Source: Chloroflexota bacterium
Lineage (GTDB): Bacteria > Chloroflexota > Chloroflexia > Chloroheliales > Chloroheliaceae
NCBI GenBank assembly: GCA_028287745.1
Contig: JAQBPB010000120.1
Coordinates: 1 to 59,714 of the forward strand
Direction: 5' to 3'
DNA length: 59,714 nt
The notes beneath the pieces are model-generated. The model saw only the letters and a program-made list of their open reading frames with translations. It was not told where the DNA came from and searched no databases. This document shows positions 1 to 9,541 of this stretch, in pieces; position 1 is the first letter of the stretch; every line of letters starts with the position of its first letter. The position numbers and the translations under genes are program-made.

Positions 1-2471
1 TGCTCTACTCTCCAACCGAAACCCTGCTGGTATAGCTCTGTAAACCTGGCTGGTCCGAGCTTAGCATGACCTTCCTGCCAGGCCAGATCGTGGTTATCAT
101 CGAGAAATGGGGGCAGCGGACAGCTAAAGGACTCCCTGATCCCGGCACTGGCTCCCATAATCCGGGCAGAACGTTCAAAGAGGCCAAGCCGGCTGTTGGC
201 CCAGGCTAAACCTTCCAGACTCACCGCGATGGCTTGCTTGGTTCCCATAATGCAGGCTAATGCAAGGCTATCGGCGTATAACGCTATGGCTTTGGCATAT
301 TCATCTTTCTTGAAATTGACGTGTCCCAGGATAAGCAGGATGTATTGCAGGAGCCACTTATCACCGATTTGAAGTACGAGGGCATAACATTCATTGGCCA
401 GGCTTTCAGTCTTGGTATAATCGGCATCAGAATAGGAACTTATGGCCAGGACATAAAGGGTGAAAGCCAGGTTCCATTTAGCGCTCTTTTTTCGGGCCAG
501 GACCAGGCTTTTTTCCAGTAAAGAGGCACCTGCCTTGCTATGGCCAAGATAAACCAGGGCCACACCAAGGATGCCCAGGCGAAAAGTATCGCCCCAACGG
601 TCCTGCTCCCGGCCCACTAAACTTAAGCTCTCTTCTAAAAGAGCCGAAGCTTGCTCGTAATCAGTCATAAAGTGAGCTAAGCTCCCAGCGCCGGTAAGTA
701 AATTTGAGAATAATGGCTCAGGTAAAACCTCTTTATTAGAAGATAATACCTCGGCCATCCAGCCCCGGCCCTCTGCCAGGTAACCGCGTAAGATCCAGAA
801 CCACCACAAGGAAGCCGCCAGACGAGCCGCCCCAAGCGGACTGTTAACCAGGGACCAGGCCAGGGCGGCCCGCAGGTTATTATGTTCCAAATCAAGCCGG
901 TCCAGCCAGGATAATTGCCCTTGGCCGCGTAATTGGGGCTCCGCTTGTTCGGCCAGGCCCAGGAAATAATGGGCGTGGCTTAGCCGGGCCGATCCATCTT
1001 CTCCCCTGGCTGCTAGTTGTTCCAGTCCGTACTCTCGGATAGTCTCCAGGATTAAAAAGTGGTCATCTTCGGTGGGGGTAGCAGATAGGCGGGAGTATTC
1101 CACCGGGCGGACCAGGCTCTTAGAGATTAGAGACTGGAGGCAGTTCAGCACATCGATAGCCGGGTTGCCTTCAGGATTGCCCACTGCTTCCGCAGCTTCC
1201 AGGATAAAACCGTCCGCAAAGACCGCTAGCCGGGCAAAGAGAACTCTTTCTTGCTCATTTAGCAGGTCGTAACTCCAGGCAATCGTGTTCCGCAGGGTCT
1301 GCTGGCGGGGAGGCAGGTCGGCAGGCCCATCGGTTAGCAGTTTAAGGCGGGTTTCTAAGCGGGCGTAGAGAGTCATAGGGGTCAACAGCCTGACCCGTGC
1401 CGCCGCCAGTTCAATCGCCAGGGGCAGACCGTCCAACCGCTGGCAAATACCGGCTACCGCCATGGCATTCTCATTAGTCAACTGGAAGTCCGGTTTAATC
1501 GTCTGAACCCGGTCCAGGAAAAGCCGGACCGCTTCCCCCTGAGCTAAACTATCGAGCGAAGGCAGGCGTAAAAGATCGGGCAAGGTCAGCGGAGGCACCT
1601 CAAATTCCTGCTCACCGCGCACCTGCAACAGAGTCCGGCTGGTAACCAGGGCTTTAACTCCCGGCGACGCCTCCAGCAATTTGACCAGAGCCGGCGCAGC
1701 CGGAAGCAGGTGTTCGAAATTATCTAGCAGCAGGAGTAGAGTTTTGCCACGTAAAAAATTGGTGAGAGCATGGACCACCGGTTGATTAGCGGTTTCATTT
1801 AAGCCTAATTCCCGGGCAATAGTCGGAATTACCAAGGCTGGGGCGTTTAAACCAGCCAACTCAACCAGCCAGATTCCGGCTGCAAACTCTCCTTTTAATG
1901 GAGCAGCAGCTTGCAAAGCCAGCCGGGTTTTGCCGGTGCCGCCCGGTCCTACCAGGGTTAACAACCTGGTGCCAGGCTGGCGGATTATCCGGCCAACTCT
2001 GGCAACCTCTTTTTCGCGGCCGATAAATGAATCGAGAGGAGTAGGCAGATTGCCTCGCCAATAAGTGTCAGCTTGGCCGTAAGAGAGAATAGTTTGTCCA
2101 CTTAAATAAGGGTTAAGGTCCGGGCCTGGGTTGGAACGAGCCAGGGTCTGGCGCAAGGCTTCAAAAGCTTGCTCATCAAAAACAGGGTAAGTTTCAAAGT
2201 TGGAACTGTTGGTATCAAACATCTCCTTAACCCGGGTCCATAATTCCCCGGCTTCCTGTTGCTCGTGGCCGGACAAAAACACTCCTTCCCGGAGGTAAAC
2301 ACTAAGCAGTTTCTGGAGGCGAGCAGCGGGCGGCAGGCTGTAGCCACCTTCCCATATTTGAACCATGCGGTCGCTCTTAAGGCCGAGGCGGTCGGCCAAC
2401 TGGCTCTGGGTCAAGCCGCTGCGCTGCCGGTACATGAAGAGAAGTTCGTTTGGAAGGTGTTTTTGGGCCAT
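1..2471 (-). CDS. XRE-HTH / NB-ARC ATPase / TPR transcriptional regulator (3' end outside window)
   Basis: The frame is open from an ATG at 2471 to the left edge, giving about 823 visible residues; the C-terminus is missing. Residues about 5-60 form an XRE-type helix-turn-helix (SGLTQSQLADRLGLKS). A P-loop GPGGTGKT lies at residues 175-182, a Walker B run LLLLLDNFEH near 245, and an LPLAIELAAARV motif typical of NB-ARC/AfsR-like STAND ATPases follows. The distal half (roughly residue 480 on) is alpha-helical and TPR-like. By family knowledge such proteins are cytoplasmic, signal-gated DNA-binding ATPases; the ligand and target genes cannot be read from the sequence. It is transcribed away from the IS remnant directly upstream. 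Confidence in the domain architecture is high, in any specific role none. Confidence 0.9.
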   Translation of the reverse strand, partial: MAQKHLPNELLFMYRQRSGLTQSQLADRLGLKSDRMVQIWEGGYSLPPAARLQKLLSVYLREGVFLSGHEQQEAGELWTRVKEMFDTNSSNFETYPVFDEQAFEALRQTLARSNPGPDLNPYLSGQTILSYGQADTYWRGNLPTPLDSFIGREKEVARVGRIIRQPGTRLLTLVGPGGTGKTRLALQAAAPLKGEFAAGIWLVELAGLNAPALVIPTIARELGLNETANQPVVHALTNFLRGKTLLLLLDNFEHLLPAAPALVKLLEASPGVKALVTSRTLLQVRGEQEFEVPPLTLPDLLRLPSLDSLAQGEAVRLFLDRVQTIKPDFQLTNENAMAVAGICQRLDGLPLAIELAAARVRLLTPMTLYARLETRLKLLTDGPADLPPRQQTLRNTIAWSYDLLNEQERVLFARLAVFADGFILEAAEAVGNPEGNPAIDVLNCLQSLISKSLVRPVEYSRLSATPTEDDHFLILETIREYGLEQLAARGEDGSARLSHAHYFLGLAEQAEPQLRGQGQLSWLDRLDLEHNNLRAALAWSLVNSPLGAARLAASLWWFWILRGYLAEGRGWMAEVLSSNKEVLPEPLFSNLLTGAGSLAHFMTDYEQASALLEESLSLVGREQDRWGDTFRLGILGVALVYLGHSKAGASLLEKSLVLARKKSAKWNLAFTLYVLAISSYSDADYTKTESLANECYALVLQIGDKWLLQYILLILGHVNFKKDEYAKAIALYADSLALACIMGTKQAIAVSLEGLAWANSRLGLFERSARIMGASAGIRESFSCPLPPFLDDNHDLAWQEGHAKLGPARFTELYQQGFGWRVE

Positions 2472-2581
2472 TGTATAAACCCTCCGTGGCTACCAACACT
2501 TACAGCGTGTTACGCTGCAATTGAACCAAATTCAACCTCAAAATTATTGCAAAAGTGGTTCAATCATGTAGATTTCGATAC

Positions 2582-3139
2582 TGTACCCAATTGTCTAGAC
2601 AGAATCCGGTCTAACTTAAGGTGGAATCACCTACCGGAATCTAGTCGGGTTAGCTGGTAAAACCGTCTTGCTATCTCTTGTAATTGCTAAAATAAACTGA
2701 AGCTGGCTTCCTGTAGCCCAGACTTTGATGAGGTCGCCGGTGGTTGTAAAAGTCGAAATATTTTCCTAAACCAGCCAGGACTTCATCTACCGTTGAATAA
2801 GCCTTCAGGTAAAAGTCCTCCCATTTGACCGCTCGCCATAACTGCTCGACCCAGATGTTATCTAGAACTCGGCCCTTGCCATCCATGCTTATCCTAATAA
2901 CGGTGGCTCCTAACCGGCCTTCTGGAGTTGTTTCTTCCAATTAGTAACCAGGGTGGGATACACCTCAAATTAGGCGGCTATTTCACTGATAGTTTTACGG
3001 CCACGGATGGCTTCAAGAGCTACTTTGGGCTTGAATTCGGCACTGTGTTGTTTTCTTTTGTTAGTAATCGCTGCTTGCCCCTGATGAGGAATTTCAGTGA
3101 TTTTACCACCTTAGCTACCTGTTTAGGTTTGGGGGTACA
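2582..3139 (-). mobile_element. Defective IS3-family element, 558 bp, with terminal inverted repeats
   Basis: The left end TGTACCCAATTGTCTAGACA and the reverse complement of the right end TGTACCCCCAAACCTAAACA start alike, and after a short gap both continue with AAGGTGG and AATCAC, giving imperfect inverted repeats of about 50 bp. Between them lie a transposase OrfA remnant and only the C-terminal part of OrfB on the minus strand, so about two thirds of a normal 1.2-1.5 kb IS3 element has been lost by internal deletion. The flanks (ATAC on the left, TTAT on the right) show no obvious 3-4 bp target duplication. It cannot transpose autonomously, but a full-length relative could mobilise it because both ends remain. 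Confidence 0.75.
2671..3068 (-). pseudogene. IS3-family transposase OrfA/OrfB remnant
   Basis: From 3068 the minus strand reads a typical IS3 OrfA helix-turn-helix (TNKRKQHSAEFKPKVALEAI), interrupted by an in-frame TAA at 2970-2972, then FEVYPTLVTNWKKQL and a stop at 2910-2912. The usual ATG position reads ATT. In another frame the sequence jumps to the C-terminal OrfB integrase core (ISMDGKGRVLDNIWVEQLWR, then FYNHRRPHQSLGYRKPASVY) and stops at 2671-2673. The terminal part of the DDE domain, with the last catalytic region, is kept, but the first two acidic residues are deleted. The 89-residue frame that begins at a TTG at 2940 is an artefact of this deletion and not a real protein. Confidence 0.8.
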
Positions 3140-3282
3140 TTATAAGTGTGACCATATTCATAAGTAGCATAAAGTTGAGGAGTTAGCAAGTAATTCTTAA
3201 AATACTGAGAAAAGGGTAATTTTGGCACTATAAAGAGGAAATACTAACCTTTAATTTAGCGCGAATCGGGACCTGACATAAC

Positions 3283-4163
3283 CGCCGGGAAGCCAATTTG
3301 CCAGTCCAGCTCAGTCACCATAAGGTTCAGGAACTCAAAACCTGGGCCTGGTCAGGGACAGCCTGGCTATGCTGAACCAGGCCAGGGCGTCCGATCAGGA
3401 TGTGATAGCTGACCAGTATCCCTATACGGCAGGCAGCACTACTATCGTAACACTACTGCCTGCCTGGGTCCTGGAAGGCAGTAATGAAAAAATGCTGGCC
3501 CGGCTGGAAGACCAGCCTACCCTGGACCACCACCGGTTTGACATTAAGAATCCACCGGACGGGGGACGCGAGTTCAACCCGGCAAATATCCTGATTAGTT
3601 TCGTACCGGCCGGACCGAACAAAAAGTATGAAGGGCTGCGGCTAACCGCTATTGCGGCCCAGCGCGGGCAGTCGCCAAGAGACGTGCTGCCTGACCTGGT
3701 GCGCGCCGAACTGGGCGGTGTGCAAATGATTGGTTTCAACATAGCGGAAGAAGATATGCTCCGGGTAATGCGCCACCAGGAAGTAGCTGTCGCCAGTGAT
3801 GGTTGGACCCTCAGTCCCGAAAGTGGCGGGAAACCGCACCCGCGCAGTTACGGCACCTATGCGCGGGTACTTGGTAAATATGTGCGGGAGGACCATGTGC
3901 TAGGCCTCAAAGAAGCGGTGCGGAAAATGACTTTGCTACCCGCCAGGCGCCTGGGCCGGTCTGACATGGGGCTTATCCGCCCGGGTTACGCGGCCAACCT
4001 GGTAGTTTTCGACCCGTTATGGGTAGCCGAACGGGCCACGTTTGAGGAACCGCACCAGTACTACCAGGGAGTTGAACACGTCCTGGTAAACGGACAACTG
4101 GTTATCGAGAGCGGCGAAGATACCGGCGCGGCGGCCGGGAGAGTGTTAAAGCGCAGCCGGTAA
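3283..4163 (+). pseudogene. N-acyl-D-amino-acid deacylase fragment (5'-truncated, frameshifted)
   Basis: The long frame from 3369 matches the C-terminal half of D-aminoacylase/N-acyl-D-amino-acid deacylases: DVIADQYPYTAGSTT, GFNIAEEDMLRVMRH, VASDGWTL, HPRSYGTYARVLGKYVRE and a closing amidohydrolase beta-sandwich (GLIRPGYAANLVVFDP). Family members have about 480-530 residues. In the frame from 3301 upstream sequence still reads PVQLSHHKVQELKTWAWSG, the preceding metal-site block, so a frameshift lies between about 3345 and 3362. Before about 3280 the similarity ends in AT-rich DNA, and the N-terminal HxH zinc motif is absent. The aspartate of ASDG remains, but the enzyme should be inactive. 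An ATG at 3369 could give a 264-residue polypeptide, hence possible annotation elsewhere as an intact gene. Confidence 0.75.
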
Positions 4164-4218
4164 TGCCGGGAAACCTCTGCCTGATTACCGGGGAACTTAT
4201 TTTTACCTGCCAGGCCGG

Positions 4219-6243
4219 TTAAGAGGCGGTTGGGGTTGAAGGCAGGCTGGGACCCTGGCTGTGCTTCAGGCCCTGGTATTCCAGTAGAGCGGTTACGATT
4301 TGCTCAACGTCATACACACAGCCGCCCCAGGTTCCCCCGCTGACCTGCTGCATGGCGGCCCATAACCGGGTATCGGCGGGCAAAGCCGGGTGAGGCGTGA
4401 GGTCCGGCCGCATTGGGCGGGCCGCCAGCACCCGGCGCCCTTCTTCCGCACCATAGATTAGCTCGCCTTCTCCCACCAGGTCAATCGTGCCTACCAGGTT
4501 GTTGCGGTCTATAATAATTTCAATCCGGTCACCGTCAAGGACCTTTCCAATTGGCCCACCGGCCAGAGCTTCCGGACCAACATGGCCGATACACGCCCCC
4601 GTGCTTACACCGGAGAACCGGGCATCGGTCAAGACTGCCACCTGTTTGCCCCACTTCAAATGCTTGAGAGCCGAAGTAATCTGGTAAGTTTCTTCCATGC
4701 CAGTGCCAAACGGCCCGCCGCATATCAGTACCACCACATCACCGGGCAGAACCTTGTCCGGCCCCTTGCTTTTAATTGCTCGCATAGCTTCTTTTTCGCG
4801 GGTAAAGACCCTGGCCCGGCCCAATAGCCGGTACACACCGTCCTCACCCACCACACTGGGATCAATTGAGGTACTTTTGATTACCGCGCCGTCCGGCGCA
4901 ATATTGCCGCGTGGGAAAGTTATAGTGCTGGTCAAACCGCGTTCGCGGGCCTGTTGGGGCGACATAATTACCCGGTCCGGCTCTATACCGTCCCGCGTAC
5001 GCAACACTTCACGCAGTTGGGTGCGCCGTTCCGAATGCTCCCACCATTCCAGCACCTCACCTAAAGTATGGCCGGTAACAGTCAGCGCGTTCAACCGCAG
5101 CAGCCCCAGATCGCGCAGGTGCAGCATGACTTCCGGCACGCCGCCCGCCAGGAATACGCGTACCGTCGGGTGATTATCCGGGCCGTTAGGCAGGACGCTG
5201 ACCAGGCGCGGCACCTGGCGATTGATCGCCATCCAATCCTCAACGGTTGGCCGGGGCAAACCGGCCGCGTGAGCGATAGCCGGGATATGCAACAATAAAT
5301 TGGTGGATCCGCCAAAGGCCGCGTAAACAACCATCGCGTTATGGATGGCATCGGGAGTAAGAATATCGCGGGTGGTAATTTTCTTCTCCTGTAGATTGAG
5401 CAGCGCCCGGGCGGAGGCCCGGCCAAGTTCCAGCCAGATAGGCTGCCCGGAAGGCGCCAGGGCCGAATGGGGCAGCGCTAACCCCAGGGCTTCCCCGACT
5501 ACCTGCGAGGTGGCGGCCGTACCCAGGAACTGGCAGCCGCCGCCGGGTGTGGCGCAGGCCGCGCAGCCCAGCTCCGCCGCTTCCTGCAAGGTAAGCTCAC
5601 CGTGGGCAAAGCGGACCCCGATTGTCTGGATTTTCCCGGCGTCTTCGCCGTTGGTCGGGGGCAGGGTAACTCCGCCGGGGACCAGTACGCATGGCAGGTC
5701 GGGCGTCCCGGCCAGAGCCATGAGCATGGCCGGTAGACCCTTGTCACAGGTGGCGACACCGATTACGCCATGCCGGGTGGGCAGCGAGCGGATTAACCGC
5801 CGGAAGACCTGTGCGGCATCATTACGATAAGGCAGGCTATCGAACATGGCGGTGGTGCCCTGAGACCGGCCATCGCAGGGATCGGTGCAGTAGGCCGCAA
5901 AGGGAATCGCTGCACAGCGGCGCAATTCTTCGGCGGCAGCCTGCATCAGTAGGCCCACTTCCCAGTGGCCGGTATGATAGCCCAGGGCGATTGGTTTCCC
6001 GTCCGCGCCCCGGATACCGCCCTGGGTACTCAAAATGAGGACCTGCTTGCGGTTGAGCTGGCCGGGGTCCCAGCCCATACCCACATTCTGGGTCATGGCG
6101 AATAAATCGCCGCTGGGGGAATTGAGTAGCATATCCTCGGTCAGCGGCAAAGCGCCCTGCGGCCCCGGCGCGTTAGTCAGCACATCAAACAAACCGGCCT
6201 GCCCGTTCCCCATTAAGTAATCAAAATCCATACTGCCAGCCAA
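4219..6243 (-). CDS. YjhG/YagF-family dehydratase (sugar-acid, D-xylonate dehydratase-like)
   Basis: A 674-residue IlvD/EDD-superfamily enzyme closest in length and layout to the YjhG/YagF branch (about 650 residues), whose E. coli members dehydrate D-xylonate to 2-keto-3-deoxy-xylonate. Fe-S cysteine regions are visible: YCTDPCDGRSQGT near residue 120, VATCDKGLPAM with Cys at 166, and CATPGGGCQFLGTAAT near 235. The C-terminal half has TDARFSGVSTGACIGHVGPEA. The start is a TTG at 6243, preceded by a strong GGGAGG seven bases upstream; an internal ATG at 6231 would be too far from it. It is divergent from a polyol-type dehydrogenase, which fits a pentose or sugar-acid pathway. The exact substrate is inferred, not shown. 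Confidence 0.88.
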   Translation of the reverse strand: MAGSMDFDYLMGNGQAGLFDVLTNAPGPQGALPLTEDMLLNSPSGDLFAMTQNVGMGWDPGQLNRKQVLILSTQGGIRGADGKPIALGYHTGHWEVGLLMQAAAEELRRCAAIPFAAYCTDPCDGRSQGTTAMFDSLPYRNDAAQVFRRLIRSLPTRHGVIGVATCDKGLPAMLMALAGTPDLPCVLVPGGVTLPPTNGEDAGKIQTIGVRFAHGELTLQEAAELGCAACATPGGGCQFLGTAATSQVVGEALGLALPHSALAPSGQPIWLELGRASARALLNLQEKKITTRDILTPDAIHNAMVVYAAFGGSTNLLLHIPAIAHAAGLPRPTVEDWMAINRQVPRLVSVLPNGPDNHPTVRVFLAGGVPEVMLHLRDLGLLRLNALTVTGHTLGEVLEWWEHSERRTQLREVLRTRDGIEPDRVIMSPQQARERGLTSTITFPRGNIAPDGAVIKSTSIDPSVVGEDGVYRLLGRARVFTREKEAMRAIKSKGPDKVLPGDVVVLICGGPFGTGMEETYQITSALKHLKWGKQVAVLTDARFSGVSTGACIGHVGPEALAGGPIGKVLDGDRIEIIIDRNNLVGTIDLVGEGELIYGAEEGRRVLAARPMRPDLTPHPALPADTRLWAAMQQVSGGTWGGCVYDVEQIVTALLEYQGLKHSQGPSLPSTPTAS

Positions 6244-6594
6244 AATATGCCTCCCTGCTTACACCCTCTTAGAATCAGATTGCCGCACCGGTCTGTTACA
6301 GACCTGGTGAAACATTACGTTTAGTGTTAATAGTTAAGCTTAACACGGCACCGGTAAGTTTAGCCATGTAAATCGCTACGCCTGGCGTTAAGCAGGTTGC
6401 TTTTAGGATAGTTTTATTTGACATTATTATTCTGGTAAAAATGGGGATATGTAGCTAAAGATGTGTTATAAAGGTTCCCTAAAATATAAACATTTTTTGC
6501 CAAAAGGTGTTAAATTATATGTAGTAGCTCATTCTCCGGCAAAAGCCAAACCTGGAGCCTTAGATACCAGTTAAATTATGAAGGAGCCTTGAAA
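6244..6594. other. Divergent intergenic region between dehydratase and dehydrogenase
   Basis: 351 bp without a credible gene. It should hold promoters for both divergent genes. A consensus -35 hexamer TTGACA is present on the plus strand at 6418-6423, but no good -10 lies 16-18 bp downstream. AT-rich sequence with TAAATTATATG at 6511-6521 precedes the AAGGAG (6581-6586) of the dehydrogenase. No convincing operator palindrome was found. Confidence 0.5.
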
Positions 6595-7614
6595 ATGCGT
6601 AATAATGCAGCGGTAATGTATGCTCCCCACGATATTAGAATCGAAGAGCGGCAGATGCCAGCGCCCGGTCCTAAAGAAGTAGTCGTTGAAATCAAAGCGG
6701 TAGGCGTCTGCGGGTCGGATATTCATTATTACGAACACGGCCGGATCGGTTCCTTTATTGTGACCCATCCGATTATCCTGGGTCATGAGTCCTCGGGAGT
6801 AATTGTAGAATTAGGCTCAGAAGTAACCAGGCATAAAGTCGGTGAAAGAGTAGCGATTGAACCGGGTACGCCCTGCAGCCACTGCGGCGAATGCCGGGCC
6901 GGGCGTTATAACCTGTGCAAAGATGTCCGATTCTTCGCCACGCCGCCCTATGACGGCGCTTTTGCCAATTATGTGCTGGCTCATGAAGATTTTGCCTTTG
7001 AACTGCCGGATAACCTCTCGGATGAAGCCGGGGCCTTGATCGAGCCGCTTTCGGTAGGCATATGGGCCTGTCAAAAAGGCCAGGTCCGCGCCGGTAGCCG
7101 GGTGCTTATTACCGGGGCCGGTCCGATTGGCCTGCTCGCCATGCAGTCAGCGGTGGCTTTCGGCGCGACCGAAGTTATCGTCACGGATATTAACCCGCAC
7201 CGGCTGGAAGTGGCTAAAAAATATGGAGCAACCCGCGTGATTAACGTGGCGGAACAGCCCCTGAACTCTATGGCTATCCAGGCTGACGTTTTATTGGAAT
7301 GCTCCGGTAATCAAAACTCAGTCATCGAAGGCATCAAAGCGTTGCGCCCGGCGGGCACAGCCGTAATTGTCGGGATGGGTCCGGCCGAAGAAGTTAAAGT
7401 ACCGATGGCGTTTATCCAGAATAACGAAATTAAGCTAACCGGCACTTTCCGGTACGCCAATACTTACCCGACCGCAATTGCCCTGGTCGCCGCCGGAAAG
7501 ATTAACCTGGACGCGATGGTCACCGGACGCTATAAGTTGGACCAGGCCGAAGAGGCCCTCCAGGCGGCCCACAAAGACCCATCCAGCATCAAAGTTGTCG
7601 TTATGCCGTCATAA
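6595..7614 (+). CDS. Zinc-dependent medium-chain dehydrogenase (sorbitol/xylitol dehydrogenase-like)
   Basis: A 339-residue MDR-family alcohol dehydrogenase. The catalytic zinc site is visible as VCGSDIHYYEHG (Cys about 38) and GHESSGVI, with structural-zinc cysteines in PCSHCGECRAGRYNLC. The Rossmann motif GAGPIGLLAM lies near residue 175, followed by VTDINPHRLEVAKKYGA, where the Asp after the second strand suggests NAD preference. The pattern is that of sorbitol, xylitol or L-arabinitol dehydrogenases that oxidise a polyol to a ketose. The ATG at 6595 is chosen because AAGGAG at 6581-6586 lies eight bases upstream; a TTG at 6589 is in frame but too close. Divergent from the YjhG-like dehydratase. 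Confidence 0.9.
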   Translation: MRNNAAVMYAPHDIRIEERQMPAPGPKEVVVEIKAVGVCGSDIHYYEHGRIGSFIVTHPIILGHESSGVIVELGSEVTRHKVGERVAIEPGTPCSHCGECRAGRYNLCKDVRFFATPPYDGAFANYVLAHEDFAFELPDNLSDEAGALIEPLSVGIWACQKGQVRAGSRVLITGAGPIGLLAMQSAVAFGATEVIVTDINPHRLEVAKKYGATRVINVAEQPLNSMAIQADVLLECSGNQNSVIEGIKALRPAGTAVIVGMGPAEEVKVPMAFIQNNEIKLTGTFRYANTYPTAIALVAAGKINLDAMVTGRYKLDQAEEALQAAHKDPSSIKVVVMPS

Positions 7615-7781
7615 TACTGGCGCCGGAATTTTTTTGACCCCGGCCTATTGAAGTAATTCTGCTTGTTACTTTATAATAGGACAATAGGGATATGTATCTT
7701 GAGATGCTTGATGGTAGCCTTCTTGAAACTTTTTATCAGGCAACCGGCAGGCTCAGAAGCCGCAAGAATTCCAATTGAGCG

Positions 7782-9392
7782 ATGGCTTACCAGCTTAAAA
7801 CCCGAAAAAATATAACACCTGCTACAGGCGAAACAACGTCAGACCAAATGATACCGGCCCGGCCGGGCCGGTGGTATTCCTGGCTGGCTTTTGGCCTGCC
7901 TTTTTTAACTGCCGCCCTGGTCTATTTGCTAACCGCCGCCTCCGGCCTGAACTGGCGGCACGGTGGAGATGACGGCGGCGACCTGGCAACCGCCGTGGCC
8001 CTGGAGGGTGTGCCGCATCCCACCGGCTACCCGCTTTACCTGGCAAGCGGCAAATTATTCGCGTTCCTGGATGGTGACCCGGCCCGCGCCCTGACGCTGG
8101 CTACGGCCCTGTGGGGCGCGCTGGCCGCCGGAGTATTAAGCCTGGCGGTTTACCGTTTTAACCGGCAGCTACTATGGCAGCCCGTTCCGGTAGCTACCGG
8201 GACGCGTTTGCTGGAAATAGCCTGCCTGTCCGGCGGTTTACTGGCCGGTCTAAGCCTGGCGTTTGCTCCGCTGGTCTGGTCGCAGGCGCTTATTATTGAA
8301 ATATATTCCCTGAACCTGCTGCTGCTGGCAAGTATGCTGCTGGCTTTAGCCTGGTGGCGGGAAAAGACTGACAGCGCCGGACGGTTATACGTACTGGCCC
8401 TTGCCGCCGGGCTGGCGCTGGGCCACCACCGGACCGCTATCTTTAGCCTGTTAGCCATAGCAATCTGTATGTACCTGGCCGGGCGCGCCGGAAAAGAAAC
8501 GGACCGCCCTCTTTTTAATCGCAAACGTCTGGGTGCGGCGGTGGTGCTGGCCCTGGCGGCGCTATTGCCCTCCCTTACCATTTTAATGAGAGGCGGCCAT
8601 AATCCCGGTTCAAACTGGTCCGACCTGAGCTGGAACAACCCGGCATCTTTCTGGCAGTACCTCAGCGGCAGCGATTACCGCAACCTGCTGTTTGCCGCAC
8701 CGTTATCCCAGAGCCTGGGCCGGGTAGCGGCCAGCGCCGGAATGCTGTTCCAACAATTTGGCCTGATGGGACTCGCCCTTGGCTGGTCCGGCCTGGCAGT
8801 TGCCGGACTATCCATGCCGCAGTACCGGCCGCTGGCATGGCTGGTTTCCCTGGGCCTGCTGGGCCACCTGGTTTTCGCTGCAATCTATGCGGCCGACAAC
8901 AGCCAGGTGTACCTTATCCCTTTCTTTGCCTTCTGGGCGGTAGCGTCCGGTTTTGGCCTGGCCTGGATAAGCCTGACCGGACTGGCGCGGTGGCCCCGGT
9001 ACAGGCGTACTTTAGCCGGTCTGGCCCTGGCGGCCGCGCTGGCCCTGCCGGGTATCAGCCTGGCCGCGAATTACAACCGCCTTAACCTCAACCAGGACCG
9101 CAGCGCCGAGGTCTGGGCTAAAGCCCAACTGGACGCCGCCCCTGCCCGGGCAATTCTGATCACCAACCAGGATGCCGCAACTTTCGCGCTGTGGTATGTC
9201 CAGTACGTTCAACATTACCGGCCCGAAATCGCCATAATAGAGTCCCGGTTGCTGGATACCCCCTGGTACAGAAATAACGTGGCGCGGTTATACCCTGAAT
9301 TAAAGCTACCGGCTGCCGGTAACAGCAACGGGCTAATCGCCGCCAACCCTACCCGGGAAGTAATTCTACTTACGCCTCCCGGTCCACCCTAG
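7782..9392 (+). CDS. DUF2723 polytopic membrane protein (GT-C-like glycosyltransferase)
   Basis: A 536-residue polytopic protein with a cytoplasmic N-terminus of about 30 residues and then at least ten hydrophobic segments. The first extracytoplasmic loop carries GDDGGDLATAVALEGVPHPT followed by GYPLYLASGKLFAFLDGDPA, the signature of DUF2723 proteins, which resemble protein O-mannosyltransferase/GT-C enzymes; the acidic GDDGGD pair would correspond to the catalytic or metal-binding Asp. The C-terminal part forms a soluble extracytoplasmic tail (LDAAPARAILITNQDAATF). By inference it transfers a lipid-linked sugar to an extracytoplasmic acceptor. The ribosome-binding site before the ATG is weak. 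It appears monocistronic. Confidence 0.8.
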   Translation: MAYQLKTRKNITPATGETTSDQMIPARPGRWYSWLAFGLPFLTAALVYLLTAASGLNWRHGGDDGGDLATAVALEGVPHPTGYPLYLASGKLFAFLDGDPARALTLATALWGALAAGVLSLAVYRFNRQLLWQPVPVATGTRLLEIACLSGGLLAGLSLAFAPLVWSQALIIEIYSLNLLLLASMLLALAWWREKTDSAGRLYVLALAAGLALGHHRTAIFSLLAIAICMYLAGRAGKETDRPLFNRKRLGAAVVLALAALLPSLTILMRGGHNPGSNWSDLSWNNPASFWQYLSGSDYRNLLFAAPLSQSLGRVAASAGMLFQQFGLMGLALGWSGLAVAGLSMPQYRPLAWLVSLGLLGHLVFAAIYAADNSQVYLIPFFAFWAVASGFGLAWISLTGLARWPRYRRTLAGLALAAALALPGISLAANYNRLNLNQDRSAEVWAKAQLDAAPARAILITNQDAATFALWYVQYVQHYRPEIAIIESRLLDTPWYRNNVARLYPELKLPAAGNSNGLIAANPTREVILLTPPGPP

Positions 9393-9541
9393 GATTTACC
9401 GTTACATTACTTAACTTAAAACACCGGAAATTAAATCAAACCTATTAAAAGAAAATGGTTTAAGGCATGTAAACTAAATTCCTTCCAGTTAAATTTAAAT
9501 ATTAAAAACGTTTTTTCTAAGAGTCAGTTTTGTTAAGTAAA

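Noticed and set aside
2671..2940. 89-residue transposase as an intact small gene
   Set aside because: It starts from a TTG inside the OrfA remnant and covers only the OrfB C-terminus created by an internal deletion.
5345..5830. 161-codon plus-strand frame opposite the YjhG-like dehydratase
   Set aside because: It is antisense to a well-conserved gene, has no SD and no recognisable domain; a typical shadow in GC-rich DNA.
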